DNA from: Solirubrobacter deserti
Lineage (GTDB): Bacteria; Actinomycetota; Thermoleophilia; Solirubrobacterales; Solirubrobacteraceae
Assembly: GCF_027587175.1 (NCBI RefSeq)
Contig: NZ_JAPCID010000034.1
Span: 1 to 64,000 of the forward strand
DNA length: 64,000 nt
Reading direction: 5' to 3'
The stretch's first letter is position 1. Every line of letters begins with the position of its first letter. A program made the translations under genes and the position numbers. Below are positions 25,765-34,754 of the stretch, in pieces. Under the pieces are notes generated by a model. It did not search any database and had not been told where the DNA came from. It worked only from the letters and a program-made list of their open reading frames with translations.

Positions 25765-27660
25765 CTACCAGATCTCGATGCGCTCGCCCGGTGGCCGCAT
25801 GATCGGCGCGTCGTCGGCCAATCCGAACGCCTCGCGAAACGCCTCGAGGTTCGAGACCGGGCCCAGGACCCGCAGGCTGCGCGGGCTGTGGGGGTCGATC
25901 CCGGCGAGCGTGCGCGTGTACTCGGGGCTGATGTTCGCGCGCCAGAGGGTGGCGTTGGACAGGAAGAAGCGCTGCGCCGGGGTGAGGCCGTCGACGGCGG
26001 GCGCACCGGCGGACACCCGGGCGTGGGCGCGCTGCGCGAGCGCGAGGCCGCCGAGGTCGGCGATGTTCTCGCCCAGCGTCAAACGGCCGTTGACGGGGAG
26101 GTCGCCGAGCACGGTGTAGGCGTCGAACTGGGCGACGAGGCGGTCGGCCAGCGCCTTGAAGCGCTCGGCGTCCTCGGGCGTCCACCACTCGCGCAGCGCG
26201 CCGTCCGCGTCGTAGCGGCGGCCCTGGTCGTCGAAGCCGTGCGTGACCTCGTGCGCGGTGACCATGCCGATGCCGCCGAAGTTGACGGCGTCGTCGGCCG
26301 CGGCGTCGAACAGCGGCGGCTGCAGGATCCCGGCGGGGACGACGATCTCGTTCAGTGACGGGTGGTAGTAGGCGTTGACGATGTGGGCGGGCATCTCCCA
26401 CTCCTCGCGGTCGACCGGCTCGGTGAGCTTCGCCAGCTGGCGGTCGAGCTCGAAGCGGGTCGCCCGGAGCCGGTTGGCGGCGTAGGTCGTGCGCCCGAGT
26501 GACAGGCCGGACCAGTCGCGCGGCCGATCCGGGTAGCCGATCTTGACCCGCATGGCGTCGAGCTTGGCCTCGGCGCGCAGCTTGGTCTCGGCGCTCATCC
26601 AGTCCCGCGTCCGGATGGACGCGCGCATCTCCTCGAGGATCGCGGCGACCATCGCCGCGGCCCGCTCCTTGGCCTCGGGCGCGAAGTGGAGCGCGACGTA
26701 GCGCTGCGCGAGCGCCTCGCCGAGGTCCTCGCCGATCGCGTCGATCACCCGCTTGCCGCGCTCGTGCTGCTCCTGCTGGCCCCGGATCCGCCGGCCGTAG
26801 AACGCGAAGTCCTCGTCGTCGATGCGCTTGGGGAGCGCGTTGGCGACGGTCCGCACCACCGTGAACGCCAGGTAGGCGCCCAGCACCTCGGGATCGACCT
26901 CCGCCAGCACGCCGGGGAGCGCTTCCAGCAGCCGCGGATTCTCGACGTTCACGCTCTCCGCCGCGCCCGCGCCGATCGCGAGCAGATAGCCGGGCGCGTA
27001 CTCCTCGACGTCGGCCGGCGTGCGGCGGTTGTGCGTGCGGTCGACGTCCCGGCGCTCCTCCGCCTTCAGGTGCAGCCCCGCGAGCCGGGTCTCGAACGCG
27101 AGCACGTCCGCCGCCCGCGCGGCGTCGAAGCCGACGTGGGCGAGCTGCGCCGCGATGTGCTCGACGTACGCCGCGCGCAGCGCGACGGCGTCGTCGGCGG
27201 GGTCGAAGTATCGCTCGCGGTCGCGCAGACCGAGCCCGGCCTGCACCAGCCACAGCAGGTAGCGGCCGGAATCGTCGTGGTCGACGGTCACGTACCAGCC
27301 GAACAGCGCGAAGATCCCGGCGCGGTGCAGCGCGGGCAACGCGGCCGCGGGATCGTCCTCGATCGCCCGCAGCAGCGGCGCGATCGGCTCCAATCCGGCG
27401 GCCTCGATCGCCTCCAGGTCCATGCCGGCGGCGAACGCGTCCCCGAGCAGCCCGTCGAGCGCGTCCGCGGGCGCCTCGGCGGCCCGCTCGAGCAGCTCGC
27501 GCAGCGCGAGCTCGTTGCGCCGGCCGACCTCCTCGAACGCGCCCCACGAGCCGTAGCCCGCAGGAATCGGGTTGGCGTCCAGCCAGCCGCCGTTGGCGAA
27601 GCGGTAGAAGTCGACGCCGGGATCAGCCGACGGGTCGCGATCGGAACCGAGCAGGGCCAT
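25765..27660 (-). CDS. M13-family (neprilysin-like) metallopeptidase
   Basis: 631 residues. Catalytic zinc site HEVTH (470-474) in HEVTHGFDDQGRRYD, third ligand E531 in GENIADLGG, plus the M13 markers NAYYHPSLNEIVVPAGIL and YPDRPRDWSG. M13 enzymes cut small peptides. Most bacterial PepO-type enzymes are soluble and this one has no signal peptide or anchor (starts MALLGSDRDPSADPGVDFY), so it probably works in the cytoplasm on oligopeptides. The stop lies 20 bases from convergent tRNA-Val. It is followed upstream by the exported hydrolase gene with 31 bases between. Confidence 0.93.
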   Translation of the reverse strand: MALLGSDRDPSADPGVDFYRFANGGWLDANPIPAGYGSWGAFEEVGRRNELALRELLERAAEAPADALDGLLGDAFAAGMDLEAIEAAGLEPIAPLLRAIEDDPAAALPALHRAGIFALFGWYVTVDHDDSGRYLLWLVQAGLGLRDRERYFDPADDAVALRAAYVEHIAAQLAHVGFDAARAADVLAFETRLAGLHLKAEERRDVDRTHNRRTPADVEEYAPGYLLAIGAGAAESVNVENPRLLEALPGVLAEVDPEVLGAYLAFTVVRTVANALPKRIDDEDFAFYGRRIRGQQEQHERGKRVIDAIGEDLGEALAQRYVALHFAPEAKERAAAMVAAILEEMRASIRTRDWMSAETKLRAEAKLDAMRVKIGYPDRPRDWSGLSLGRTTYAANRLRATRFELDRQLAKLTEPVDREEWEMPAHIVNAYYHPSLNEIVVPAGILQPPLFDAAADDAVNFGGIGMVTAHEVTHGFDDQGRRYDADGALREWWTPEDAERFKALADRLVAQFDAYTVLGDLPVNGRLTLGENIADLGGLALAQRAHARVSAGAPAVDGLTPAQRFFLSNATLWRANISPEYTRTLAGIDPHSPRSLRVLGPVSNLEAFREAFGLADDAPIMRPPGERIEIW

Positions 27661-27691
27661 GCCTCAAGGGTATGGCCCTGCCGGCCGCGGC

Positions 27692-29746
27692 CTACGGGTT
27701 GGTGGTGGACAGCGTGAACGTCAGCGTCTTGGAGTAGGTCCCGGTTCGCAGCGGGTCCTTGTCCTTGATCAGCTGCTTGAACGTGATGTCGACCTTCTCG
27801 CTCGGCACCGGGCCGGTCCAGGAGGACTTGGAGAACGCGACGCGCAGCGGTTCGGGGAGCGTGAACGCGCCGTTGGTCAGGTGGCCCGGCTCGGAGACCG
27901 ACAGCGTCGTGTCGGCCGCGGCGCTGGTCACCGTCGCCTGGGTCGAGGTCGTGTAGTCCTGCGTGACGCCCGGGATGAACGGCGGGAACGACGCCGCACC
28001 GGCGAGCTCCAACGACAGCGTCCCGGCGGTGACGCCGGCAACGGTCGTCTGGACCGAGACGGAGGTCGGCGCGTCGATCTGCTTCCACAGCAGCGCGCTG
28101 ACCGCCTTGGTCTGGCGCAGGATGCCGTCGCGCGCGGCGGCGTCCGTGACCGAGTGGGACGTCAGCGAGGACGCCATGTCCAGGTAGAGCATCGCGCGGT
28201 ACTTGTCGTCGGCCTCGCCGGCCGCCTGCGCGGAGGCGATGAGGGCCTTCAGCTGCGCGGCGTTGCCGCCGAGCCGCGTCCCGTACTCGTCGATCAGGTC
28301 GCGGATGTCCGTGTACCAGGCGGGATCGCGCGTGAAGTCGGCCGGGATGAAGCCCTTCTCGGCGTTCTCGAGCGTGACGGCGACGACCTCGTCGACGTAG
28401 GCCTGCACGGTCGGGTACAGCTCGGCCAGCTGCGAGTCGGTCAGCGGCACGGAGCTGCCGTCCAGGAAGCAGAAACCGGGGCCGGTGTTCGAGCCGCTGT
28501 TGACGCGCACCGGCACCTCGTGCTGGGCGAGGCGGATGCCGCCCTGTCCGAGGCCGAGGCTGTCCCGCTCGACCGTGTTGGTGCCGCTGGTCGTGATGAC
28601 GGGTGCGGTCGGCGGCGCGATCCCGTACGCGACCCACTTGACGGTGTGGTCGACGAGCGCGTTCTGCACCATGTGCTGGGGCACGCGCGAGAGCGACGGC
28701 AGCGCGCACGTGTTCGGCTCGCCCGGATAGCCGCCAGGGTAGGTGCCGATGTCGCGCTTGCGCAGCGGGCCGTAGTCCGTGATCAGCTTCCAGTCGCCGT
28801 GCGAGGCGCCCGCGACCTCCCAGTTGCGGTAGGTCGCCGAGTCGGCCTGGCGGGAGTTGTTGCCGATGCCGCTGGAGATGTCGCCCTCGGAGTTGATGCG
28901 GAACACCGGTGTCGGCAAATCGGTGCGGATGGTGCCGCCGTTGCCGTGCAGGATGATCGCGTCGAGGATGTTCGACAGCGGCTGGATCGAGTTCGCGTAC
29001 GTGCGCAGACGGCCGCCGGACTGGGAGTGGCCGGTCGCGATCACGTAGTCGGGCGCGGCCAGCGGCCCGAGCGGGTCGGTGCCGGCCGGGCTGCGCAGCG
29101 CCTTGACGGCCTGCGAGAAGATGTCGAAGGACAGCGTGTCGTCGGTGATCGTGTTGCCGGCGGTCGCGTCGAGCGCGCCGTAGCGCGTCGGGCTCCACGC
29201 CTTCAGGCCGGTGGCCGAGTGCAAGCCCACGCGCTGGGCGGAGATGCCGACCCAGACGTAGCCCTGGCGCAGCAGGTGCTCGTGCGTCTGGAACCAGTCG
29301 ACCTCCTGGTCCCACTGGTTGCTGACGTTGTTCCACTCGGCGATGACTGTGCCGTTGAACTTCGCGGCCGAGGTGGGACGGCGCACGACGATGCGCGTCG
29401 TGTACGGATGCCCGGTGCTGGTGACCGTCGCGGTCGTGGTGCTGTTGCCGGTGGCGTAGCGGGTCGCCTGCCCGGAGATCAGGAACTCCTCTTCCACGTA
29501 ACCCGCCTTGGCGAGGTCGACGTCGGTGGCCAGGAACGGGTAGCCGTGTGCGGGATCGCCGACCGGCGACGTCCTCGCGACCGGGCCGCTGACGGTCGGC
29601 GCCGGAACGGTCGCCCCGGTGGCCGTCGACGGTCGCGGCGGCTCGCCGTTGGGACCGGGCGGCACGGCGGCCGCGGGCGCGGCGAGCCCTGCGGACGCCG
29701 TCAGCGCAATCAGCAACGCCGCGCTGCGAGCAGTGCGTGCGAACAA
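27692..29746 (-). CDS. Exported alpha/beta-hydrolase-domain protein
   Basis: 684 residues from a TTG at 29746 with GGAGGAG spaced about six bases; a TTG six codons earlier overlaps that ribosome site and is rejected. Signal peptide SAALLIALTASAGLAAPAAA. The body has HPYTTRIVVRRPTSAAKFNG, IAEWNNVSNQWD, and the nucleophile elbow ATGHSQSGGRLRTY, features of the large alpha/beta-hydrolase-domain family found in soil actinobacteria. The last 130 residues look like a separate beta domain (AGVTAGTLSLELAGAASFPP), likely a membrane- or wall-associated module. Substrate unknown; esterase-like activity is likely. Confidence 0.83.
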   Translation of the reverse strand: MFARTARSAALLIALTASAGLAAPAAAVPPGPNGEPPRPSTATGATVPAPTVSGPVARTSPVGDPAHGYPFLATDVDLAKAGYVEEEFLISGQATRYATGNSTTTATVTSTGHPYTTRIVVRRPTSAAKFNGTVIAEWNNVSNQWDQEVDWFQTHEHLLRQGYVWVGISAQRVGLHSATGLKAWSPTRYGALDATAGNTITDDTLSFDIFSQAVKALRSPAGTDPLGPLAAPDYVIATGHSQSGGRLRTYANSIQPLSNILDAIILHGNGGTIRTDLPTPVFRINSEGDISSGIGNNSRQADSATYRNWEVAGASHGDWKLITDYGPLRKRDIGTYPGGYPGEPNTCALPSLSRVPQHMVQNALVDHTVKWVAYGIAPPTAPVITTSGTNTVERDSLGLGQGGIRLAQHEVPVRVNSGSNTGPGFCFLDGSSVPLTDSQLAELYPTVQAYVDEVVAVTLENAEKGFIPADFTRDPAWYTDIRDLIDEYGTRLGGNAAQLKALIASAQAAGEADDKYRAMLYLDMASSLTSHSVTDAAARDGILRQTKAVSALLWKQIDAPTSVSVQTTVAGVTAGTLSLELAGAASFPPFIPGVTQDYTTSTQATVTSAAADTTLSVSEPGHLTNGAFTLPEPLRVAFSKSSWTGPVPSEKVDITFKQLIKDKDPLRTGTYSKTLTFTLSTTNP

Positions 29747-29852
29747 AGTTCTCCTCCACCTCAAGTTCGGGACCTGGCGAGCGAAGTATCCCTGCGTTCA
29801 CTTACACGTGTCAACGCCGATGACTTTCCAGCTGACCGGGAGTCTCTGCGCC

Positions 29853-30719
29853 ATGACCACCACGCACGTCCTCCCGCACGCCGGTGCCGACATCACCTAC
29901 GACGTCCACGGGTCGGGCGAAGGCCCGCCGCTGATGCTGATCGGCCAGCCGATGGACGCGAGCGGCTTCCGGGCGCTCGCGAAGCTGTTCCCGGACCGCA
30001 CGGTCATCACCTACGACCCGCGCGGGATGGGCCGCAGCACGCGCCACGACGGCCGCGTCGACGCCTCGCCGACCGTGCAGGCCGAGGACGTGCACGCGGT
30101 GATCGAGGCGGTCGGCGGCCCGGTCGACCTGTTCGCGAGCTCCGGCGGCGCCGTGACCGCGCTCGCGCTCGTCGCCGCCCACCCGGAAGACGTGCTCACG
30201 CTCGTCGCGCACGAGCCGCCGCTGATCGACATGCTGCCCGACGCCGAGGCCGCCCGCCGCGCCACCCAGGCCGTCCAGGCCACCTACCAGGCCAAGGGGT
30301 GGGGCCACGGCATGGCGGCGTTCATGCGGCTGACCACGTGGGAGGGTGAGTACACCGACGCCTACTTCGCCCAGCCCGCGCCCGACCCCGCGATGTTCGG
30401 CATGCCGACCGAGGACGACGGCACGCGTGAGGACCCGCTGCTGAGCGACCGCGGGGCCGCGATCCGCGACTACCGCCCGGACCGCGAGGCGCTCGCGGCG
30501 GCTCCGACGCGGATCGTGATCGCGGTGGGGGAGGAGTCGCGCGCGACGTTCACCGGCCGCACCGGCGACGGCACCGCCGCCTACCTGGGCCAGGAGGCGA
30601 CCGTGTTCCCGAGCCACCACGGCGGCTTCCTGGACGGCGAGTTCGGGTGGGCCGGTCAGCCCGAGGCGTTCGCCGCCAAGCTGCGCGAGGTGCTACGAGA
30701 ATCGTCCGTCAGGGCTTGA
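29853..30719 (+). CDS. Alpha/beta hydrolase
   Basis: 288 residues. ATG 29853 is preceded by GGGAG at about ten bases. Fold motifs: LMLIGQPMDASGF (in place of the usual HG oxyanion motif), YDPRGMGRS, nucleophile elbow FASSGGAV, and His in FPSHHGGFLDG. The Gln in the oxyanion position is unusual. Divergent from the exported hydrolase gene with about 106 bases of shared control region. Substrate unknown. Confidence 0.85.
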   Translation: MTTTHVLPHAGADITYDVHGSGEGPPLMLIGQPMDASGFRALAKLFPDRTVITYDPRGMGRSTRHDGRVDASPTVQAEDVHAVIEAVGGPVDLFASSGGAVTALALVAAHPEDVLTLVAHEPPLIDMLPDAEAARRATQAVQATYQAKGWGHGMAAFMRLTTWEGEYTDAYFAQPAPDPAMFGMPTEDDGTREDPLLSDRGAAIRDYRPDREALAAAPTRIVIAVGEESRATFTGRTGDGTAAYLGQEATVFPSHHGGFLDGEFGWAGQPEAFAAKLREVLRESSVRA

Positions 30720-30751
30720 CGCTCGTGCCCGCGCGCCCGACTCTGCTCTCG

Positions 30752-31420
30752 ATGCAGCGGGAGGAGCCTCAGTTCGTGGCCACGATCGGCGATGCCCCGC
30801 CGGTCGAGCACCCGACCGCGATCCTCGCGCCGACCACCGAGTTCCACGCCGCGGCGCCGCCGTACGCCCCGCCCGCGCGCCGCACCCCCGCCTGGCGGCG
30901 CCGGCGGGGCGGCCGGCGCGTGATGTCGCGCGTGCTGCTCGTCGCCATCGTGGCTGCCGTCGCGGTGTGGACAGCGGGCGTCGGCGGGGAGCTGTTCGGG
31001 CTGCTGCGCGAGGGGGCGTCCGCGCGCGCCGTCCCCGCGGAGGGCGGCTCGCTGCTGCGCGCCGTGGCCCTGGAGCGGGCGCTCACCGGGATCCCGGACG
31101 GTGCCCGCGTGGAGACGCTGCGGGTGACGACCGACCACCTCGACGCGCGCGTGGTCGTCAACGGCCGCGTCCGGCTGGTCCGCGTCACGTCGAAGGGCTT
31201 GGTCACCGACCTGCCCGCGGCCGAGAAGCCGACGGGCGAGGCCGTGCGGGTGGACCCGCGCGCGCCCGCGCGGATCGTCCGCACCGTCACGCGCCGGACG
31301 AACCGGCGCGTCACGTCGATCTCACACGTCGCCCTCGAGGGCACGCGCTGGCAGCTCACCTTCAGCGACGGCGCGCAGTTCTCGGCCAACGTGCACGGCC
31401 GAGACGTGCACCGCGGCTAG
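30752..31420 (+). CDS. Single-span membrane protein, unknown function
   Basis: 222 residues from ATG 30752. A cytoplasmic Pro/Ala/Arg-rich part (about 60 residues, ending in RRTPAWRRRRGGRRV), one membrane segment (VLLVAIVAAVAVWTAGV), and an external part with a beta-rich domain (DARVVVNGRVRLVRVTSKGL; ISHVALEGTRWQLTFSDGAQ). I do not recognise a family. The external domain could bind a wall component; nothing in the sequence proves it. Its TAG interlocks with the stop of the convergent gene in CTAG. Confidence 0.7.
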   Translation: MQREEPQFVATIGDAPPVEHPTAILAPTTEFHAAAPPYAPPARRTPAWRRRRGGRRVMSRVLLVAIVAAVAVWTAGVGGELFGLLREGASARAVPAEGGSLLRAVALERALTGIPDGARVETLRVTTDHLDARVVVNGRVRLVRVTSKGLVTDLPAAEKPTGEAVRVDPRAPARIVRTVTRRTNRRVTSISHVALEGTRWQLTFSDGAQFSANVHGRDVHRG

Positions 31421-32391
31421 TAGATGCGCTGGTACGTGGCCCAGACGTTGGCCCCGTAGCCGGTCTCGTTCGGGTTGTTCTGCTGGGCGACGCGCTCGAC
31501 GATCTGCTGCTCGGTCGGGCGCGGGGTCTGCGCGAGCTGAGCGTCGACCCGGCCGCGCACGACCGGACCGGCGAGCGCCGTGCCGCCGGACGAGGTCGCG
31601 ACCGCGTTCACGCGCTCGCCCACGTTGCCGGGCATCAGGTTCACGGCCAGCCGCTGCCAGGCGGCGCGGTTCTCGCCCCAGTTGCGCGGCGTGCGGATGT
31701 AGGACGTCAGTGAGCCGACGCCGAGCCCGAGCCGGTCGCCCTCCGGGATCTCCTCCGCCGCCTGCTTGGCCGTCTTGGTCTTGCCCAGCTCGCCGTGCTT
31801 GGTGTCGATCGTCTCCTTGAGCTCGACCGCGCTGAACATCGTGCGCACGTGCTCGTCCGACAGGCCGGTGGGCGTGATCTGCGCCTGGCGGTCGCGGATG
31901 AAGTCGTCGGGCGACGTGCCCGCGGCGGCCGCGGTGGTGATCGCGGTCAGCAGCGTCGGGACGGCCTGCACGCGCAGGATCGCGGCGTCGATCTCCTCGC
32001 GCGTGAGCGGCGGCTCGGCCAGGTTGCGCAGCGAGACGTGGCGGCGCAGCGCGTCGAGCGCGTACGGCATGGTCGCCTGCTCGATCGTCGCCATGCTCGC
32101 CTTCACGCCGGCGACGGTGTCCAGCGAGGACTCCTGCGGGTTGGGGGCGTCACCGCCCCGGTTGGTCTCCCAGATGCCGATGCAGTTGGCGATGCGGGAC
32201 GTGAGCTCCTCCGCGCTGGGCAGCGTGGCGGCGGCCGCTGGGGCGGCCTGGCGCGACAGCATCGCCGCGACGCTGGCGTTGCCGGCCGAGCGCTGCAGGT
32301 CCAGCACCTGGTGTTGTGGGGAGGTGGCCGCGCGCGACAGCACGGCGGATTCGGAGCGCTCGGCAGGCCGCTCGCGGACGGTGCGCCTCAT
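31417..32391 (-). CDS. Protein with RSAGN-type N-terminal motif, possible exported cargo
   Basis: 324 residues. Near residue 30, HQVLDLQRSAGNASVAAMLS gives the motif (L-Q-R-x-A-G-N-x-A-V) that in my recollection marks cargo and DUF4157-type proteins of extracellular contractile injection systems in actinobacteria. An Ala-rich linker follows. The body is helical: ANCIGIWETNRGGDAPNPQE, DTVAGVKASMATIEQATMPY, and a C-terminus NPNETGYGANVWATYQRIY. I do not recognise its activity. No eCIS structural genes are in this window. The gene at 1-993 has a related motif. Both may be orphans injected or secreted by a machine elsewhere. Confidence 0.72.
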   Translation of the reverse strand: MRRTVRERPAERSESAVLSRAATSPQHQVLDLQRSAGNASVAAMLSRQAAPAAAATLPSAEELTSRIANCIGIWETNRGGDAPNPQESSLDTVAGVKASMATIEQATMPYALDALRRHVSLRNLAEPPLTREEIDAAILRVQAVPTLLTAITTAAAAGTSPDDFIRDRQAQITPTGLSDEHVRTMFSAVELKETIDTKHGELGKTKTAKQAAEEIPEGDRLGLGVGSLTSYIRTPRNWGENRAAWQRLAVNLMPGNVGERVNAVATSSGGTALAGPVVRGRVDAQLAQTPRPTEQQIVERVAQQNNPNETGYGANVWATYQRIY

Positions 32392-32463
32392 CGCGCCGAA
32401 GTCTGCACGGTGAGGCGCCCACGTGCGCCGCGTTCCTGTGAACTGTCCGCGTGCCGACCGCGC

Positions 32464-33150
32464 TCAGAGCTCGCGCGCCTCGGGGTCGTGGCCGAGGACC
32501 GACCGCCCGCCGTCGACCGGGATCACGGCGCCGCTGACGAACCCGGGCGCCAGCAGCGAGGCCACGACGTCCGCGACCTCCTGCGGCGTGCCGATCCGGC
32601 CGAGCGGGTGCAGCCGCGCGAGCTCCGCGGTGAGCTCGGGCCGGGCATCCGAGCGCGGCGTGGCGATCGACCCGAGGGCGACCGCGTTGCAGCGGATGCC
32701 GTGCGGCCCGTAGTCCACCGCGACCGCGCGCGTGAGCCCTTCGAGCGCGGCCTTGGCGACGGCGTAGGGCAGCGCGCCGCGGACCGGTCGCAGCGCCTGG
32801 TGGGAGGAGACGTTGACGATCGCGCCTCCGCGGCCGGCGTGCAGCCAGTGCCGCACCGCGACGCGGCAGCCCGTCACGGCGAGCGCCAGGTTCGCCGTGA
32901 TCAGGTCGAGCACCGGCTCGTCCTCGTGCAGCCACGCGTCACGGAACACCGCCGCATTGTTGACCCACCCGGCCAGCGGGGCGACCGTCTCGGCGCGCGC
33001 GATCGCGTCCGCCGCGACCGCCTCGTCGGCGGCGTCCTCGCCGTTGACGACGTCCAGCACGACGACGTGCCCGGGTAGCCGGTCCACGATCGCTCGCCCG
33101 ATCCCGCCCGCCCCGCCGGTGACGATGAACGCGCGTTCAGGGTCCGGCAT
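32464..33150 (-). CDS. Short-chain dehydrogenase/reductase
   Basis: 228 residues, classical SDR. Cofactor motif TGGAGGIG (11-18), NNAA (64-67), Ser115/116, Tyr129 and Lys133 (YAVAK) as catalytic residues, PVDGG at the C-terminus. Probable NAD(P)-linked alcohol oxidoreductase of unknown substrate. It overlaps the LLM oxidoreductase by 14 bases, so the two are coupled. Confidence 0.9.
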   Translation of the reverse strand: MPDPERAFIVTGGAGGIGRAIVDRLPGHVVVLDVVNGEDAADEAVAADAIARAETVAPLAGWVNNAAVFRDAWLHEDEPVLDLITANLALAVTGCRVAVRHWLHAGRGGAIVNVSSHQALRPVRGALPYAVAKAALEGLTRAVAVDYGPHGIRCNAVALGSIATPRSDARPELTAELARLHPLGRIGTPQEVADVVASLLAPGFVSGAVIPVDGGRSVLGHDPEAREL

Positions 33151-33868
33151 CGATCACCGCCTCCACGGCCGCGACCGTGGGCTCGGGCCCGAAGCCCGTC
33201 AGCACCCACGTCGCGCCCGCCTGGAACCACGGCGCCGGGTCCACGTCCGGCTGGTTGACGACGATGATCGGGAACCCTTCGCCCAGTGCCACGGCCATCT
33301 CGCGCACGTCGTCCGGGGATCGGGTCTCGACCGGGAAGTAGCCCTGCCACTTCGCCGCGCGCGCCAGCGGCTTCTTGCGCGGCCAGCGCCCGCCGACCCA
33401 GATCGGGATGCGGCCGTGGACGGGGCGCGGCTCGAACTCGCCGTCCCAGTAGCGCACCAGGCGCTCGAGCCCGTCGTCGAGGAGCCGCGCGCGCTCGCGC
33501 ATGTCGCCCTCCTCGCCGAAGCGCGCCGGGTCGAACTCGCCCGTGGTCTCGGAGCCGATGCCCACGCCGAGCACGAGCCGGCCGCCGCTCAAGCGGTCCA
33601 CGGAGACGGTCTCGCGCGCGAGCTGGTGCATCCGGCGACGTGGGAGGGGCGTGATCAGCGGGCCGATCAGCACGCGCGAGGTGACCATCGCGACCGCGCT
33701 CAGGCACACCCACGGGTCGGCCAGCTCGCGGACCGGCGGCTTGTAGGCCACGTGGTCCCAGACGAAGAACCCGTCCCACCCGCGCTCCTCGGTGCGGCGG
33801 GCCAGCTCGGCCACGACCCGCGGCTCGCTCAGCTCCCCGAACGGGGCCACGAAGATCGCTCGCTTCAT
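33137..33868 (-). CDS. LLM-class F420-dependent oxidoreductase
   Basis: 243 residues from ATG 33868. Luciferase-like fold: AELARRTEERGWDGFFVWDH, ETVSVDRLSGGRLVLGVGIG, GRIPIWVGGRWPRKKPLARA. Members use coenzyme F420 or FMN to oxidise or reduce small substrates; the closeness to F420-type members is inferred from the actinobacterial context. Upstream partner in a two-gene unit with the SDR (14-base overlap). The SRPBCC gene ends 14 bases before it. Confidence 0.88.
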   Translation of the reverse strand: MKRAIFVAPFGELSEPRVVAELARRTEERGWDGFFVWDHVAYKPPVRELADPWVCLSAVAMVTSRVLIGPLITPLPRRRMHQLARETVSVDRLSGGRLVLGVGIGSETTGEFDPARFGEEGDMRERARLLDDGLERLVRYWDGEFEPRPVHGRIPIWVGGRWPRKKPLARAAKWQGYFPVETRSPDDVREMAVALGEGFPIIVVNQPDVDPAPWFQAGATWVLTGFGPEPTVAAVEAVIDAGP

Positions 33869-33882
33869 GGCGCCGCAGTCTG

Positions 33883-34386
33883 TCAGCCCGCGGCCATGTG
33901 CGACCCCGTCTCCAGCACCGACTTGAGGTCGCTGAGCACCCACGCCCAGCCCCCGCCGCCGCCCTCGGCCTCGATCCCGCCCGCGACCACGTGCGCGTTG
34001 CGCGGCGCGTTCTCGAGCTCGTGGGTGACCGTGAGCTTGGTGACGCCTTCGCCGACGGATTCGATCTCGTAGGTGAGCGTCGTGAAGCCTTCGGCGGCCA
34101 GGTCGGCGTCCATCAGCATCCGCCACGTCTGCTTGAGCCGGCGCGGCGGATCGACCTCGAGGAACTCGCCGTCGATGATCGTGTCGGGCACGTGCGGGAA
34201 CTCGCGCATCCCGGCGCCCGGCCGCATGTTGGCCTTGCCGCCGACCTGCAGGTCGAAGTCGGCGACGCCCTGGTACCCGTAGCGCTCGGTCCACTCAGGC
34301 TTGGTGATCGCGTCCCACACGGCCTCGGGCGAGGTGCGGATGTAGACGCGGTAGACCTGGGTCGTCTCAGCGGTCATGGTGCTCAT
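33883..34386 (-). CDS. SRPBCC/AHSA1-type protein
   Basis: 167 residues. Typical opening VYRVYIRTSPEAVWDAITKP and TTLTYEIESVGEGVTKLTVT, with a helix at the C-terminus (WVLSDLKSVLETGSHM). The fold encloses a hydrophobic pocket; the ligand is unknown. Its ATG overlaps the ArsR stop (ATGA). ArsR-AHSA1 pairs are frequent in actinobacteria, where the regulator controls the pair. Confidence 0.88.
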   Translation of the reverse strand: MSTMTAETTQVYRVYIRTSPEAVWDAITKPEWTERYGYQGVADFDLQVGGKANMRPGAGMREFPHVPDTIIDGEFLEVDPPRRLKQTWRMLMDADLAAEGFTTLTYEIESVGEGVTKLTVTHELENAPRNAHVVAGGIEAEGGGGGWAWVLSDLKSVLETGSHMAAG

Positions 34387-34700
34387 GCGTTCTCCAGCTC
34401 GTCTTTGAGGTCGAGGAGCGCCGACACGCGGTGCTCCGTGTACTTGTCGATCCAGCGGTCGTGGATCTGGCGGATCGGCACCGGGTTCAGGTAGTGCAGC
34501 TTCTCCCGGCCCGAGCGCCGCGTGACCACGAGGTTCGCCGCCTCCAGCAGCTTGAGGTGCTTCATCACGCCGAAGCGCGTCATCTCCAGCTCGGATTCCA
34601 GCTCGGTCAGCGTGCGGCCGTCACGCACGAACAGCCGGTCGAGCAGCAAGCGCCGCGTGGGGTCGGCGAGGGCCTTGAACACGCGGTCGTCGTCGGTCAC
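34383..34700 (-). CDS. ArsR-family repressor
   Basis: 105 residues from GTG 34700 (MTDDDRVFKALADPTRRLLL). The winged helix reads LTELESELEMTRFGVMKHLK and LVVTRRSGREKLHYLNPVPI. No metal-binding Cys pair is seen, so it is likely a ligand- or metabolite-sensing member. The promoter -10 ends six bases before the GTG, so the mRNA is probably leaderless. The palindrome in the promoter spacer is a good autoregulatory operator. A longer start at 34736 would lie in the -35 and is rejected. Confidence 0.9.
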   Translation of the reverse strand: MTDDDRVFKALADPTRRLLLDRLFVRDGRTLTELESELEMTRFGVMKHLKLLEAANLVVTRRSGREKLHYLNPVPIRQIHDRWIDKYTEHRVSALLDLKDELENA

Positions 34701-34706
34701 ACCCAC

Positions 34707-34736
34707 AATATACGTGACCAAATGGTCACATGTCAA
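34707..34736 (-). promoter_or_regulatory. arsR promoter with operator in the spacer
   Basis: On the minus strand TTGACA (34731-34736), 18-base spacer, TATATT (34707-34712). The spacer holds the perfect palindrome GTGACCAAATGGTCAC (34714-34729). Transcription would start about at the GTG 34700. It also sits in the divergent region of the PASTA lipoprotein gene. Confidence 0.82.
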
Positions 34737-34754
34737 GAAGTAGCCTTGACTGCG

